A DNA stretch of 64,000 nt. Source: Chryseobacterium jejuense (GTDB lineage Bacteria > Bacteroidota > Bacteroidia > Flavobacteriales > Weeksellaceae). The stretch lies in assembly GCF_017877355.1 (NCBI RefSeq), contig NZ_JAGIPR010000001.1:767984-831983 (forward strand). The letters are read 5' to 3'. The translations under genes were made by a program, and so were the position numbers. A model generated the notes under the pieces. The model worked only from the letters and a program-made list of their open reading frames with translations. It was not told the DNA's origin and did no database searches. Positions 36,099 to 45,118 of the stretch are shown here, in pieces (the stretch's first letter is position 1; every line of letters begins with the position of its first letter).

Positions 36099-36983
36099 TT
36101 ATTCGTGGTCAAAAGTAGCTTCTTTATAATGCTTCAGGTATTCTTTGGGAGAGTATTTCATAATGGATTTAAAGACCCGGTTGAAATTGGTTAAACTATT
36201 GAATCCGCTGTTAAAAGCAACAGATGAGATGCTGTATATACTGCTGGAGGTTAATAATCTGCAGGCTCTTTGTACCCGTAACTCATTAAGATATTGAATA
36301 TAGGTAATCCTTGTCCGTTTTTTAAAGGATCTGCAAAAAGCCTGAGGCGTCATACAAGCTTCTTTGGCAATGGCATCAAGAGTAAGTTTATGCTGGGTGA
36401 AATTTTTCTTAATATAGTTTTGAGCATCTATTATCCGTTGATCATTATCAGAAATATGATTAGGAAGGTTCTTTTCTGAAGATAGTGGAATATGCAGATG
36501 TCTGTTCTGCATCAGGTGGCTTAAAATCTTTATAAAATCTATGATCTGTTCTACCCCTTGTGTCTTTTGCAAGGCTGCCATGCTTTCTCCTACGCTTATT
36601 TTTAATTTTGAAGCAACCTGGAATCCTACTTTTGAGTGTTCGATGAAGTTTTTAAGTTCTTCAAATTCCGGTAACTCAAAAAAAGCGGCTATTTTTTTAT
36701 CAGGATCGAAGAAAATAGAAATGGCATGAACTTTCTGTTTTTCATTTTCATCAAAATCACCCTTGAAGACATGTGACTGGTTGGCTCCCAGATAGAAAAT
36801 ATCTCCGGGTTTAAAGGTGAAAAGGTTTTGTTCTATGGCGAGAGTACCATGTCCCTTAAGGATCCACATGATCTGTGTTTCGGTATGTCGATGGAAGTAA
36901 GGATAGAAATTAGGCATAATATCTTCCTGAATACGGATGCTTTTGTTGGTGTCGGCAGGGACTGAAAACTGAAGACTCTTCAT
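36099..36983 (-). CDS. AraC-family regulator of the hydroxyproline operon
   Basis: The 294-residue protein has a cupin-like N-terminal ligand domain (YPYFHRHTETQIMWILKG and GDIFYLGANQSHVF) and a C-terminal AraC helix-turn-helix pair (about 190-290, DAIAKEACMTPQAFCRSFKKR and SSVAFNSGFNSLTNFNRVFK). It is upstream of the hydroxyproline genes in the same direction with an 88-base gap, so control of that operon in response to hydroxyproline or a product is the likely role, inferred from position. Confidence 0.85.
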   Translation of the reverse strand: MKSLQFSVPADTNKSIRIQEDIMPNFYPYFHRHTETQIMWILKGHGTLAIEQNLFTFKPGDIFYLGANQSHVFKGDFDENEKQKVHAISIFFDPDKKIAAFFELPEFEELKNFIEHSKVGFQVASKLKISVGESMAALQKTQGVEQIIDFIKILSHLMQNRHLHIPLSSEKNLPNHISDNDQRIIDAQNYIKKNFTQHKLTLDAIAKEACMTPQAFCRSFKKRTRITYIQYLNELRVQRACRLLTSSSIYSISSVAFNSGFNSLTNFNRVFKSIMKYSPKEYLKHYKEATFDHE

Positions 36984-37169
36984 ACAATCAATACTTTATA
37001 AGATCAATGAATGGGTAGGTTAAAATATTGCCGAATTTAAGCAAAATATGAACATTACATATGATATTAAAATACAAACTTTACATCTTCATAATTTTAA
37101 TGAATAAAGGACTTCAAATAGTACAAAATCGTAACTTTAAACTTTTAAAATAAAAAGTATTCATAATAT

Positions 37170-38564
37170 ATGTTTTCAGCACAGACTTATCAAGACAGAA
37201 GAGCCGTATTGCAGGGCAATGTGGCAAGTGGAATTCTATTGTTTTTAGGAAATATAGAGAATCCTGTAAATTTTGAGCACAATCCTTATTATTTCCGTCA
37301 GGACAGTACTTTCCTGTATTATTTCGGAATTCAGGAGCCTAAGATTGCCGCTATTATTGATATTGATGAAAATAAGACGATTGTTTTCGGAGATGAACTG
37401 AGTATTGATGATATTGTATGGATGGGCAGGCAGGAAACGCTGAAAGAGAAGAGCCTGAAATCCGGAGTACAGGAAACATTACCGTATGCAGAGCTTTCTC
37501 AATATCTTCTGAAAGCACAAACATCTGGCAGAAAGGTACATTATCTTCCACCCTATCAGCCTTCTAATAAAATTGCACTAACAGATCTTTTAGGGATTAA
37601 AATAGCAGAGTTACAGCCTTCTGTGGAAATGATTAAAGCTGTTGTAAAGCAGCGTTCTGTAAAAGAAGCTCAGGAAATAGTACAGATTGAAAAAGCAGTA
37701 AACGTATCTAATGAAATGCATTTGTTGGCGATGAGAATGGCCAAACCGGGTGTTAAGGAATATGAGATTGCTAATGCTATTCAATATCTTGCTGCTAACA
37801 AAGAATGTCAGATGTCTTATCCACCGATAGTTACTATAAACGGAGGGATCCTTCACAATCATTACCGTCTTAATACCCTGAAAGACGGAGATCTTTTCCT
37901 TAATGACTCTGGGGCTGAAACGGCAATGGGATATGCGGGCGACTTAACCAGAACATTTCCTGTAAGCAAAACCTTCAGTACAAAACAAAAGGAAATATAT
38001 GAAATTGTTCTGAATTCATTTAATAACGCCCATCATCTTTTGAAACCGGGAGTTAAGTTTAAAGATATTTACCTGAAAGCTTCTGAATATCTGGTAGAAG
38101 GACTTGTTGACTTGGGATTAATGAAAGGAAGTCCTGAAGACGCAGTGAAAAACAATGCTCATACTCTATTTTTCCAATGTGGATTAGGGCATATGATGGG
38201 ATTGGATGTACATGATATGGAGGATCTTGGAGAACAATATATCGGTTATACAGAAGAAGAACCAAAAGACACCCAAACATTCGGTCTTAAATCTTTACGT
38301 TTAGGAAAAGCTTTAGAATCCGGATATGTAGTGACGGTGGAACCCGGTATTTATATGATTCCGGAGCTGATTGATATCTGGCAGGCTGAAAATAAAAATG
38401 CGGAATTTATTAACTATGATAAAGTGAATGAATACCGAAATTTCGGTGGTGTTCGTGTAGAAGATGATTTCCTGATTACAGATGATGGCCACAGACTTCT
38501 TGGAAACGGATTGATTACTACCGTTGATGAAATTGAAAGCTACAGAGCAGAATACTTAGCTTAA
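37170..38564 (+). CDS. pepP: Xaa-Pro aminopeptidase (M24B)
   Basis: The 464-residue peptidase removes an N-terminal residue before proline. It has the AMP_N-type N-terminal domain and the M24 pita-bread fold, with metal ligands in NDSGAE, GDLTRTFP, HMMGLDVHD, VEPGIYM and GVRVEDD. No signal peptide is visible, so it is cytoplasmic. It lies 10 bases before the dipeptidyl peptidase gene, and the two should complete proline-peptide digestion. A TAACTTTA region upstream may be its promoter, though weak. Confidence 0.93.
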   Translation: MFSAQTYQDRRAVLQGNVASGILLFLGNIENPVNFEHNPYYFRQDSTFLYYFGIQEPKIAAIIDIDENKTIVFGDELSIDDIVWMGRQETLKEKSLKSGVQETLPYAELSQYLLKAQTSGRKVHYLPPYQPSNKIALTDLLGIKIAELQPSVEMIKAVVKQRSVKEAQEIVQIEKAVNVSNEMHLLAMRMAKPGVKEYEIANAIQYLAANKECQMSYPPIVTINGGILHNHYRLNTLKDGDLFLNDSGAETAMGYAGDLTRTFPVSKTFSTKQKEIYEIVLNSFNNAHHLLKPGVKFKDIYLKASEYLVEGLVDLGLMKGSPEDAVKNNAHTLFFQCGLGHMMGLDVHDMEDLGEQYIGYTEEEPKDTQTFGLKSLRLGKALESGYVVTVEPGIYMIPELIDIWQAENKNAEFINYDKVNEYRNFGGVRVEDDFLITDDGHRLLGNGLITTVDEIESYRAEYLA

Positions 38565-38574
38565 GAGATATCGT

Positions 38575-40746
38575 ATGAAGAATTTTAAAAAAATTACGGC
38601 TATTGCCCTATATTTCCTGTGTCTGTCGCCATTCGCCGCACAAAAAACACAATGGACTCCTGATGGCAATGCGTATTATTCATTTACCCAAAATGGTGTT
38701 GGGATTATTGATGTGCTGAATCCCGGAAAAGATCAGGCTTTTTTAAGCAATAATGAGCTGATTCCTTCGGGAAGCTCTACGGCTTTAGAAGTACAGAGTT
38801 TTCAGGTGTCACCGGATGGTAAAAGTCTGTTGCTTTTCACCAATACCCAGAAAGTATGGCGCGATAATACCCGTGGAGATTACTGGATCTTTGATAAAAA
38901 TACCAAGAAGCTTACCCAGCTTGGGAAAGACCTGCCAACAGCATCATTAATGTTTGCCAAGTTCTCTCCTGATGGCAAAAAAGTGGCTTATGTATCTAAG
39001 CATAATATTTATATTGAAGACCTTTCCAATAGTCAGCTTACTAAAATTACCAATGATGGTACAGACAGAATGATTAACGGTACTTTCGATTGGGCTTATG
39101 AAGAAGAGTTTGGTACTCAGGATGGTTTCAGATGGTCTCCTGACGGAAGTAAAATTGCTTACTGGAAGCTGGATGCAAGGGGTACCAAAAACTTTCTGAT
39201 GATTAATAATACAGATAGTTTATACTCATTTACCGTTCCTGTAGAATATCCGAAAGTGGGTGAAAATCCTTCAGGATGCAGCATCTGGTTCTATGATCTT
39301 GCTTCAAAATCTTCTAAGAAAGCAGATATAGCCGGGGATGAGGTACAACATTATATTCCCAGAATGGAATGGGTACTGGATTCTAAATCTATTATTCTGC
39401 AGCAATTAAACAGGAAACAGAATCAGAGCAAAATTATAGTGGCTGATGCTCAATCAGGAAGCAGTAAAACCATTTATACCGAGACAGATCCGGCATGGAT
39501 TGATATCAAATCCAGATGGAATGAGAACGATCCAAGCGGTTGGGATTGGATTAACAATGGTAAAGAGTTTCTGTGGCTTTCTGAAAAAGACGGCTGGAGA
39601 CATATTTATAAAATAGATATGAATGGTAAAGAAACTTTGCTTACAAAAGATGCTTTTGATGTGATAAAACCTGAGTTTTTTGATGTTCCGAACAAACAGA
39701 TTTACTTTTTGGCGTCCCCTGGTAATGCTACTCAGAAGTATCTGTACAAAGTAAGTATGCAGGGCGGAAAAGCACAAAGACTCACTCCTGAAACTTACAC
39801 CGGATCCAATCAATATATGATATCTCCCAACGGGAAAATTGCAATGTTTAACAATAGCAGTGTCAATGCACATTCAGCAGGAGCAGTGGTATCGCTGCCT
39901 GAACATAAAGAGCTTGTAGCTGCCCAAAGTGTTTCAAAAGCAGATCCTGCAAGAGCTAAAACAGAATTTTTCCAGGTTACTACACAGGATGGTGCTACGT
40001 TAGACGGATGGGTTGTAAAGCCTAAAGATTTTGATCCTAACAAGAAATATCCGATCGTTTTCATGGTTTATGGTGAACCAGGTTCACAGACGGTAACAGA
40101 TAATTTTAATGCAGGAGAAAATGGCTTGTATATTGGAGATATGGCTCAGGATGGCTATCTGTATGTTTCCCTTGAAAACCGCGGAACGCCTGCTCCTAAA
40201 GGCCGTGAATGGAGAAAATCCATTTACCGTAAAATAGGTCAGCTTAATATTCGGGATCAGGCCATGGGTGCTAAAGCTTTATTTGCAAAATGGTCTTATG
40301 TGGATACTTCCAGAGTGGCTGTATGGGGCTGGAGCGGTGGTGGCTCTTCCACATTAAACCTTTTAGGACAATATCCTGATATTTATCAAACCGGAATTGC
40401 GATTGCTCCGGTAGCCAATCAACTGTTCTATGATAATATTTACCAGGAACGTTATATGGGACTTCCACAGGAAAACAGAGAAGATTTTGTCAACGGTTCC
40501 CCATTGGCTTATGCTAAAAACCTGAAAGGAAATCTTTTATTGGTTCACGGAACAGGTGATGATAACGTACATTATCAGAATACAGAAGTGTATATTAATG
40601 AGCTTGTAAAATACAACAAACAGTTTCAGTTGATGTCTTATCCTAACAGAACTCACTCTATCAGTGAAGGTGAAGGAACACCGCTGCACCTGGCTACCAT
40701 GTTTACGAAATATTTGAAAGAACATTGTCCTCCGGGAGGAAGATAA
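38575..40746 (+). CDS. Dipeptidyl peptidase IV (S9 family)
   Basis: The 723-residue serine peptidase releases Xaa-Pro dipeptides. It has a signal peptide (LCLSPFAAQK), a beta-propeller with the Glu-pair motif DWAYEEEF and a C-terminal alpha/beta hydrolase. The catalytic residues are Ser in GWSGGGSS, Asp in TGDDNVH and His in RTHSISEG. It is probably periplasmic or surface-bound. It shares a unit with pepP (10-base gap), supporting the use of proline-rich peptides next to the hydroxyproline operon. Confidence 0.92.
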   Translation: MKNFKKITAIALYFLCLSPFAAQKTQWTPDGNAYYSFTQNGVGIIDVLNPGKDQAFLSNNELIPSGSSTALEVQSFQVSPDGKSLLLFTNTQKVWRDNTRGDYWIFDKNTKKLTQLGKDLPTASLMFAKFSPDGKKVAYVSKHNIYIEDLSNSQLTKITNDGTDRMINGTFDWAYEEEFGTQDGFRWSPDGSKIAYWKLDARGTKNFLMINNTDSLYSFTVPVEYPKVGENPSGCSIWFYDLASKSSKKADIAGDEVQHYIPRMEWVLDSKSIILQQLNRKQNQSKIIVADAQSGSSKTIYTETDPAWIDIKSRWNENDPSGWDWINNGKEFLWLSEKDGWRHIYKIDMNGKETLLTKDAFDVIKPEFFDVPNKQIYFLASPGNATQKYLYKVSMQGGKAQRLTPETYTGSNQYMISPNGKIAMFNNSSVNAHSAGAVVSLPEHKELVAAQSVSKADPARAKTEFFQVTTQDGATLDGWVVKPKDFDPNKKYPIVFMVYGEPGSQTVTDNFNAGENGLYIGDMAQDGYLYVSLENRGTPAPKGREWRKSIYRKIGQLNIRDQAMGAKALFAKWSYVDTSRVAVWGWSGGGSSTLNLLGQYPDIYQTGIAIAPVANQLFYDNIYQERYMGLPQENREDFVNGSPLAYAKNLKGNLLLVHGTGDDNVHYQNTEVYINELVKYNKQFQLMSYPNRTHSISEGEGTPLHLATMFTKYLKEHCPPGGR

Positions 40747-40756
40747 GTAATTAATG

Positions 40757-40787
40757 AAAGTCTCACAGGAATGTGGGGCTTTTTTTA
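40757..40787 (+). terminator. Terminator of the pepP/DPP-IV unit
   Basis: AAAGTCTCAC (40757-40766) pairs with GTGGGGCTTT (40773-40782) with G-U pairs, a 6-base loop, then TTTTT. It lies 10 bases after the peptidase stop. Confidence 0.7.
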
Positions 40788-40792
40788 AGTAA

Positions 40793-40942
40793 GGAAGCTG
40801 GGGGCTGGGAGCTGGAAGTACTTGAAATCAGATTGGAATGCTATTCCTTCTTATTGATTTTTGAGAAGCATTTTGCTAAAGTTAAAACGCCTTTCAGTAG
40901 TTAATTACCTAATAGTACCTTCCAGCTCCCGTCTTCCAGCCT
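40793..40942. repeat. Intergenic element with GAAGCTGG-type inverted ends, copy 2
   Basis: GGGAGCTGGAAGTAC (40807-40821) pairs with GTACCTTCCAGCTCCC (40915-40930) with one inserted base; outer GAAGCTGG and CTTCCAGCC continue the symmetry. It fills most of the gap between DPP-IV and the glycosylase gene. Confidence 0.6.
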
Positions 40943-40962
40943 TTCATTTAACAAATTATCAC

Positions 40963-40970
40963 TAATTTTG
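40963..40970 (+). promoter_or_regulatory. -7 box coinciding with the annotated glycosylase start
   Basis: TAATTTTG fits TAnnTTTG but includes the TTG at 40968 that is the first in-frame start codon. If it is a working promoter, translation should begin further down, at TTG 40980 or TTG 40998. Confidence 0.35.
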
Positions 40971-41603
40971 AGTGAAGAATTGACAAAAACCAACTCGTTG
41001 AAACTACCACTCTCCTATTATTCCAATCAAGACGTTCTTTTTCTGGCTCAGGATCTTCTGGGAAAAGTGCTTTTCACAGATATTGATGGCGAAATAACAG
41101 CCGGTATTATTGTAGAAACAGAAGCTTATTTTGGGGTGAAAGACAAAGCGTCTCATGCTTATGGTGGCAGACGTACAGATCGCACAGAAACCTTGTACAA
41201 TCATGGTGGAGTTTCCTATGTTTATTTATGCTATGGAATTCATCACCTTTTCAATGTAGTGACTTCTGTGGAGGATGATCCTCATGCCGTTCTGATAAGG
41301 GCTGTTGAACCATTGATAGGAACAGAAATTATGGAACTCAGAAGAAATATGCCTGTTTCCAAAGCTGCGATTTCCTCCGGCCCCGGATCTGCTGCTAAAG
41401 CATTGGGAATTGATCGTTCATTCAATAAAAAAGATCTGAATGGAAATGAAATCTGGATTGAAGATCATGGGATTCAGTATACTTCTGATGCTATTGTAAC
41501 AGGGCCTCGTATAGGAGTGGCTTATGCACAGGAAGATGCATTGTTGCCTTGGCGTTTTTTTGTGAAGGGAAACAAATATGTAAGCAAGCCTAACAAAATA
41601 TAG
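40968..41603 (+). CDS. DNA-3-methyladenine glycosylase (AAG/MPG family)
   Basis: The 211-residue enzyme excises alkylated bases. Family motifs are DLLGKVLFT, ETEAYFGVKDKASHAYGGRRTDRTE (split over residues 47-72), HGGVSYVYLCYGIHHLFNVV and GPGSAAKALGID. It has only TTG codons as starts: 40968 gives the full frame, but the overlap of that codon with a promoter-like box leaves 40980 and 40998 open. It converges with the mug gene, whose stop is 6 bases beyond this stop. Confidence 0.88.
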   Translation: MSEELTKTNSLKLPLSYYSNQDVLFLAQDLLGKVLFTDIDGEITAGIIVETEAYFGVKDKASHAYGGRRTDRTETLYNHGGVSYVYLCYGIHHLFNVVTSVEDDPHAVLIRAVEPLIGTEIMELRRNMPVSKAAISSGPGSAAKALGIDRSFNKKDLNGNEIWIEDHGIQYTSDAIVTGPRIGVAYAQEDALLPWRFFVKGNKYVSKPNKI

Positions 41604-41609
41604 ACCTTA

Positions 41610-42110
41610 CTACTGATGAATGGTCTGATAAAGCTCTTTATAATACCCCACAAGATCATCAAGAGAAAATCCACGATTCAATCCACTGGTATTGGGCAAA
41701 ACCCATACTTTAACCCCACAGAATTCCTCTGGCTGTTGTCCCCATGGGATTTCTTTCTTTTTAAAAAAAGCTTTATAAGCAGCTTTGCCCAGAAAAGCTA
41801 GATATTGGGGATGGAACTCTGCTATTTTGGTGGTGAAAGTTTCAAGAGCATCATCAAATTCATCCTTTGAAAGTTCGTCAGCACGGGAAGTCGCCCTTGC
41901 AACAGCTGTTGTTAAGCCACATCCGAAATTCAAAATAACAGTATCATTTACCGCCTCAATTTCGTAAGGAGTAAATCCGGATTGATGAAGGACTTTCCAA
42001 AAACGGTTGCTTCTTCCTGAAAAATGGTGACCGTCATTTGATGATTTCAAACCGGGATTAATTCCACAAAAAATAACATCGAGATTAGGTTTAATGATAT
42101 CTGTTAACAT
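41610..42110 (-). CDS. mug: G/U mismatch-specific DNA glycosylase
   Basis: The 166-residue uracil-DNA glycosylase-family protein has the catalytic-site motif GINPG (16-20) and the C-terminal loop NTSGLNR, which is NPSGLNR-like in Mug/TDG proteins. Mug removes uracil and ethenocytosine from double-stranded DNA. It is convergent with the alkyl-base glycosylase, so two base-excision enzymes sit tail to tail, separated by 6 bases. Confidence 0.9.
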   Translation of the reverse strand: MLTDIIKPNLDVIFCGINPGLKSSNDGHHFSGRSNRFWKVLHQSGFTPYEIEAVNDTVILNFGCGLTTAVARATSRADELSKDEFDDALETFTTKIAEFHPQYLAFLGKAAYKAFFKKKEIPWGQQPEEFCGVKVWVLPNTSGLNRGFSLDDLVGYYKELYQTIHQ

Positions 42111-42311
42111 GTTGTAAGCGAATTGATTGTTTTAATTTATATAATGATTTATGTTATTGACATTTTATAGCTTAAAGGTATTAATATTCTCGATCTTTCG
42201 ACTTAGGTTTGATTTTAAAATATTTAACGATTCACTCTCTGTATAATACGCTTTACCTGTGTTTTTTGCAGGATCACTTAGTTTATTCCTTTAAATATGA
42301 ATAGGTTATGG

Positions 42312-42319
42312 TAATTTTG
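42312..42319 (+). promoter_or_regulatory. -7 box upstream of the SMR gene
   Basis: TAATTTTG fits TAnnTTTG and lies 62 bases before the SMR ATG. No guanidine riboswitch structure was recognised in the 270-base intergenic region. Confidence 0.35.
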
Positions 42320-42380
42320 CATGGTAATAAGAAGTAGAGAATAAAGACTATTTTTATTTCTAAACATTAAAATAAATCGT

Positions 42381-42698
42381 ATGAACTGGATTGCATTAAT
42401 TATCGCAGGAATTTTTGAAATCGGATGGCCATTGGGTCTTAAATTATCTCAGCAGCCTGAAAATAATAAATGGAACTGGATCATATTTTCAATTGCATGT
42501 ATGACGGTGAGTGGCGCATTTCTCTGGTATGCTCAGAAAAGTATTCCTATTGGAACAGCATATGCTGTGTGGACAGGAATTGGTGCGGTAGGAACTTTAT
42601 TGGTAGGTGTGCTGTTTTTTCAGGATTCAGCAAGTATTTTAAGATTATTATCGGCATTACTGATTGTAGTCGGAATCATTGGTCTGAAACTTTTTTAA
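42381..42698 (+). CDS. Small multidrug-resistance family exporter (Gdx/SugE type)
   Basis: The 105-residue membrane protein has four hydrophobic segments and the key glutamate E13 in GIFEIGW, followed by GLKLS. IPIGTAYAVWTGIGAVGTLLVG is close to SugE/Gdx guanidinium exporters. The family also includes quaternary-ammonium exporters, so the substrate is not fixed. It is a lone gene of plus orientation; usual Gdx pairs of two subunits are not seen. Confidence 0.85.
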   Translation: MNWIALIIAGIFEIGWPLGLKLSQQPENNKWNWIIFSIACMTVSGAFLWYAQKSIPIGTAYAVWTGIGAVGTLLVGVLFFQDSASILRLLSALLIVVGIIGLKLF

Positions 42699-42700
42699 AT

Positions 42701-42737
42701 AAAAAATGGCTTAAGATTATCACTAATCATTAAGCCA
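42701..42737 (-). terminator. Terminator between SMR and lipoprotein genes
   Basis: TGGCTTAA (42707-42714) pairs with TTAAGCCA (42730-42737). On the minus strand a TTTTTT tract follows, so it most likely ends the lipoprotein transcript, 267 bases after its stop. Confidence 0.5.
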
Positions 42738-42821
42738 AGCTATTATTCAACATGAGAATAATAAACCAACTACATTATATTTATTTCACAACCTTAAGGA
42801 TAAGAATTTCTGGTTTAGATT

Positions 42822-42967
42822 GGTTTGAAGCTGGGAGCTGAAAGAAGGAAGTTATGAAGGGCATAAACAATAGCTGTTTTCTCTTTTTTAAGGTAATTTA
42901 ATTGTATACTGACTGTCGTCTTTATAATTAAAAGTAACTTTCAGCCTCTTTCTTCCAACTTCCAACC
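42822..42967. repeat. Intergenic element with GAAGCTGG-type inverted ends, copy 3
   Basis: GGTTTGAAGCTGGGAGCTGA (42822-42841) has an imperfect complement in the CTTTCTTCCAACTTCCAACC arm (ending at 42967). The 304-base stretch 42699-43003 otherwise holds only the terminator hairpin. Confidence 0.5.
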
Positions 42968-43003
42968 TTAAATCTTAGTTCTCTTTACCCGAATTCAGGT
43001 TTA

Positions 43004-43447
43004 TTATTGTTTTGTTCCTTCGTAATAAAATTCCACATCAGTGGCAGCTGTTTTTTTCGTACTGATCTGTAAAGCTTTTGTCGAGATAAGATAGTTAACG
43101 CTTCCTTCAGGATCATTTCCTCCCACTCCTACGCCTACAGGGTTTACAGCACTTAAGACTTTAGGTGTTGCTACAGAATACACTTCGCCGGATTTGGGCT
43201 GAACCTTAATATGAGAGGCATCTACTTTTGAAACCACAACAATAGCGTCATAATAATCTTGAGTAGCAATTCTAATAGTTCCTTTAAATGTTCCCACTAC
43301 CGGATCAATACTCTGGTTCGATGTTGGTGTAGGATCATCATTATCATCATTGCTTTTACAGCTTAAAAATAGGCTTCCCACCAATACCATTACTATAAAA
43401 CTGCTCATCAGTCTTTGAATTCCGTGTACGTTCATAATTTTAATCAT
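43004..43447 (-). CDS. Lipoprotein of unknown function
   Basis: The 147-residue product has a signal peptide and lipobox (LFLSC), then an acidic Asn/Asp/Thr-rich linker (NDDNDDPTPTSN) and a beta-rich C-terminal domain starting DPVVGTFKGTI. The first ATG (43447) is used; a second ATG at 43435 (MNVHGI) is equally possible. It lies 223 bases after the SusD gene stop with a terminator between them, so it is likely a separate unit. Domain family is not recognised; the fold resembles small calycin-like lipoproteins only loosely. Confidence 0.7.
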   Translation of the reverse strand: MIKIMNVHGIQRLMSSFIVMVLVGSLFLSCKSNDDNDDPTPTSNQSIDPVVGTFKGTIRIATQDYYDAIVVVSKVDASHIKVQPKSGEVYSVATPKVLSAVNPVGVGVGGNDPEGSVNYLISTKALQISTKKTAATDVEFYYEGTKQ

Positions 43448-43544
43448 TTATTATTTACACTTCAAAGATGACTAAATGAGTAGTAAACCGGAAAAAACAT
43501 CTATAAAAAGAGAATTATTGTCTATGAATGGTTTTAAACATCTA

Positions 43545-43576
43545 AGAAAAAGCCTGCATTGTAGGAACACAGGCTT
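43545..43576 (-). terminator. Terminator of the SusC/SusD unit
   Basis: AAGCCTG (43550-43556) pairs with CAGGCTT (43570-43576), and on the minus strand the stem is followed by TTTTCTTA. It lies 94 bases after the SusD stop. Confidence 0.55.
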
Positions 43577-43635
43577 AAATAGCTTACAAAATAATAGATA
43601 TGAAAAAATAGAAAAATTTATACTGTGTTCTACAC

Positions 43636-43671
43636 TAACTTCCAGCTTCCCTCTTCCTTCTCCCAGCTTTC
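43636..43671. repeat. Half copy of the GAAGCTGG-type element, copy 4
   Basis: The stretch CTAACTTCCAGCTTCCCTC at 43634-43652 and following TCCCAGCTTTC match the right arms of the copies at 11316 and 40915. A left arm was not seen. The copy abuts the SusD stop at 43671. Confidence 0.45.
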
Positions 43672-45107
43672 TACTGAACATCCCAAAAAACTCTGGTGGT
43701 AAGCTTATCACCTCCAATGGCTGTTGCAGCTTTAGCATAATTAGTACCATTGGTAGTAGCCTCTAACGTTGGATATTGAAGTCTTACAGGAACTTTTCCA
43801 CCTGCATTGGCAATAGCAGTAGGTGGAGCCTGTAAAACCGGATAATCTAATCTGCGGTAAAAGTTCCAGGATACTACGGGATGGTTGTACATGGCAACCC
43901 AGGCCTGTTCTCCGATAGATTTTTTCCAATTGGCAGCATCATAAGGATGGTTTGAAAGATAAGTCTGAGAATCCTGAGCAGAAAATCCCCATTCCTGGAA
44001 AGACGCCTGTACGGCATTCTGATAAAGAGCATCAGGATTCCCACCAATTCCGAATCTGGCTGCCGCTTCTGCTATATAAAAAGCCACTTCAGTATGGGTC
44101 ATTATTTTTCCGGGAGTAATAGGAATGTAAGCAAAGATTCCGGGAGCTGAAAAATCTGTGAAAACACCTGATAACCCGATAATCTGGCCGATATATTGAC
44201 CATTTACATCATGAAAGTATTGAGCTCTTCTGGGATCGGAGGTTGCATTTAAAAAATCTATAAAAGGTTTTCCACCAAAAAAATCATTCCGCCCACTATT
44301 GGCAAGGTTTTCAAACAGTGGATTAAAGTTGGGGGTTTCTGCCTGATATCTGAAATTAGCATTATCTGTTTCATTGGTAATGACTCCTCCGGTAATGGCT
44401 GTATTAATAGTAGATTGAGCCAATGAAGGATTAACGTCTGAAAGAGTAATTCCTAATTTTAGAAGCAGCGAATTTCCAAACTTTTTCCATTTTCCTATAT
44501 CACCTTGATAAAAGATATCTCCTGAGCCGAAACTTCCTTCTCCTTCTTCCAGATTATTGATATCTGTTTTTAAACGGGTAATTAATTTTTCATAAATCTG
44601 TGTATCATCGTCGTAGATGGGAAGAGGAAACTTTTCATTATTAAGAGCCTGACTGTAAGGAACGTCACCGAAAGTATCAACCATGGTTTGAAATGTATAT
44701 ACCGAGAGAATATCAATAATAGCTAACTGATTCTGTTTTTTTGCAGGCCAGGCATTCAGCTCTGAGGCTGTCGGCTGAAATTGTTCTATCAGTTCTTTAG
44801 CCTTATTCAGATTGTTAAGGACATTCACATAATTGTCTGCCCAGACATTATTAGAGACATTTCTTGCCGTAAAATTATAATTGCTCTCACTTACGTAAGT
44901 TACTTCCTGCCAGTACTGCATGGTAAGACGGAAATTGTTCTCATTGACGCTTGGAGTGGTCATATAGTCACTGAGTTCTTTTTCTGCATACGTGAGAAGA
45001 GGTTCAGGAGCCATATTGTAGGCTACATGGGGATCATCATTCACATTATCTGAGGTGCAGCCTGTTAGTATCAGTGCTAAAAGAGAACTTATGATAATAT
45101 TTTTCAT
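43671..45107 (-). CDS. SusD/RagB-family outer-membrane lipoprotein
   Basis: The 478-residue protein has a lipobox (ILTGC) and is a SusD-like helical substrate-binding protein: AKELIEQFQP, AIIDILSVYTFQTMVDTFGDVPYSQAL (TPR-like region), and FGSGDIFYQGDIGKWKKFGNSLLLKLG. It follows SusC by 11 bases, making the standard pair. The small size (478) and the NNEKFP region fit the SusD-like group 2. No glycoside hydrolase lies nearby, so the substrate may be a peptide or other nutrient. Confidence 0.9.
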   Translation of the reverse strand: MKNIIISSLLALILTGCTSDNVNDDPHVAYNMAPEPLLTYAEKELSDYMTTPSVNENNFRLTMQYWQEVTYVSESNYNFTARNVSNNVWADNYVNVLNNLNKAKELIEQFQPTASELNAWPAKKQNQLAIIDILSVYTFQTMVDTFGDVPYSQALNNEKFPLPIYDDDTQIYEKLITRLKTDINNLEEGEGSFGSGDIFYQGDIGKWKKFGNSLLLKLGITLSDVNPSLAQSTINTAITGGVITNETDNANFRYQAETPNFNPLFENLANSGRNDFFGGKPFIDFLNATSDPRRAQYFHDVNGQYIGQIIGLSGVFTDFSAPGIFAYIPITPGKIMTHTEVAFYIAEAAARFGIGGNPDALYQNAVQASFQEWGFSAQDSQTYLSNHPYDAANWKKSIGEQAWVAMYNHPVVSWNFYRRLDYPVLQAPPTAIANAGGKVPVRLQYPTLEATTNGTNYAKAATAIGGDKLTTRVFWDVQ

Positions 45108-45118
45108 TGTAATAGTTT

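Noticed and set aside
42111..42380. Guanidine riboswitch before the Gdx-like SMR gene
   Set aside because: No conserved ACGR-loop hairpins or known guanidine aptamer pattern could be found by eye.
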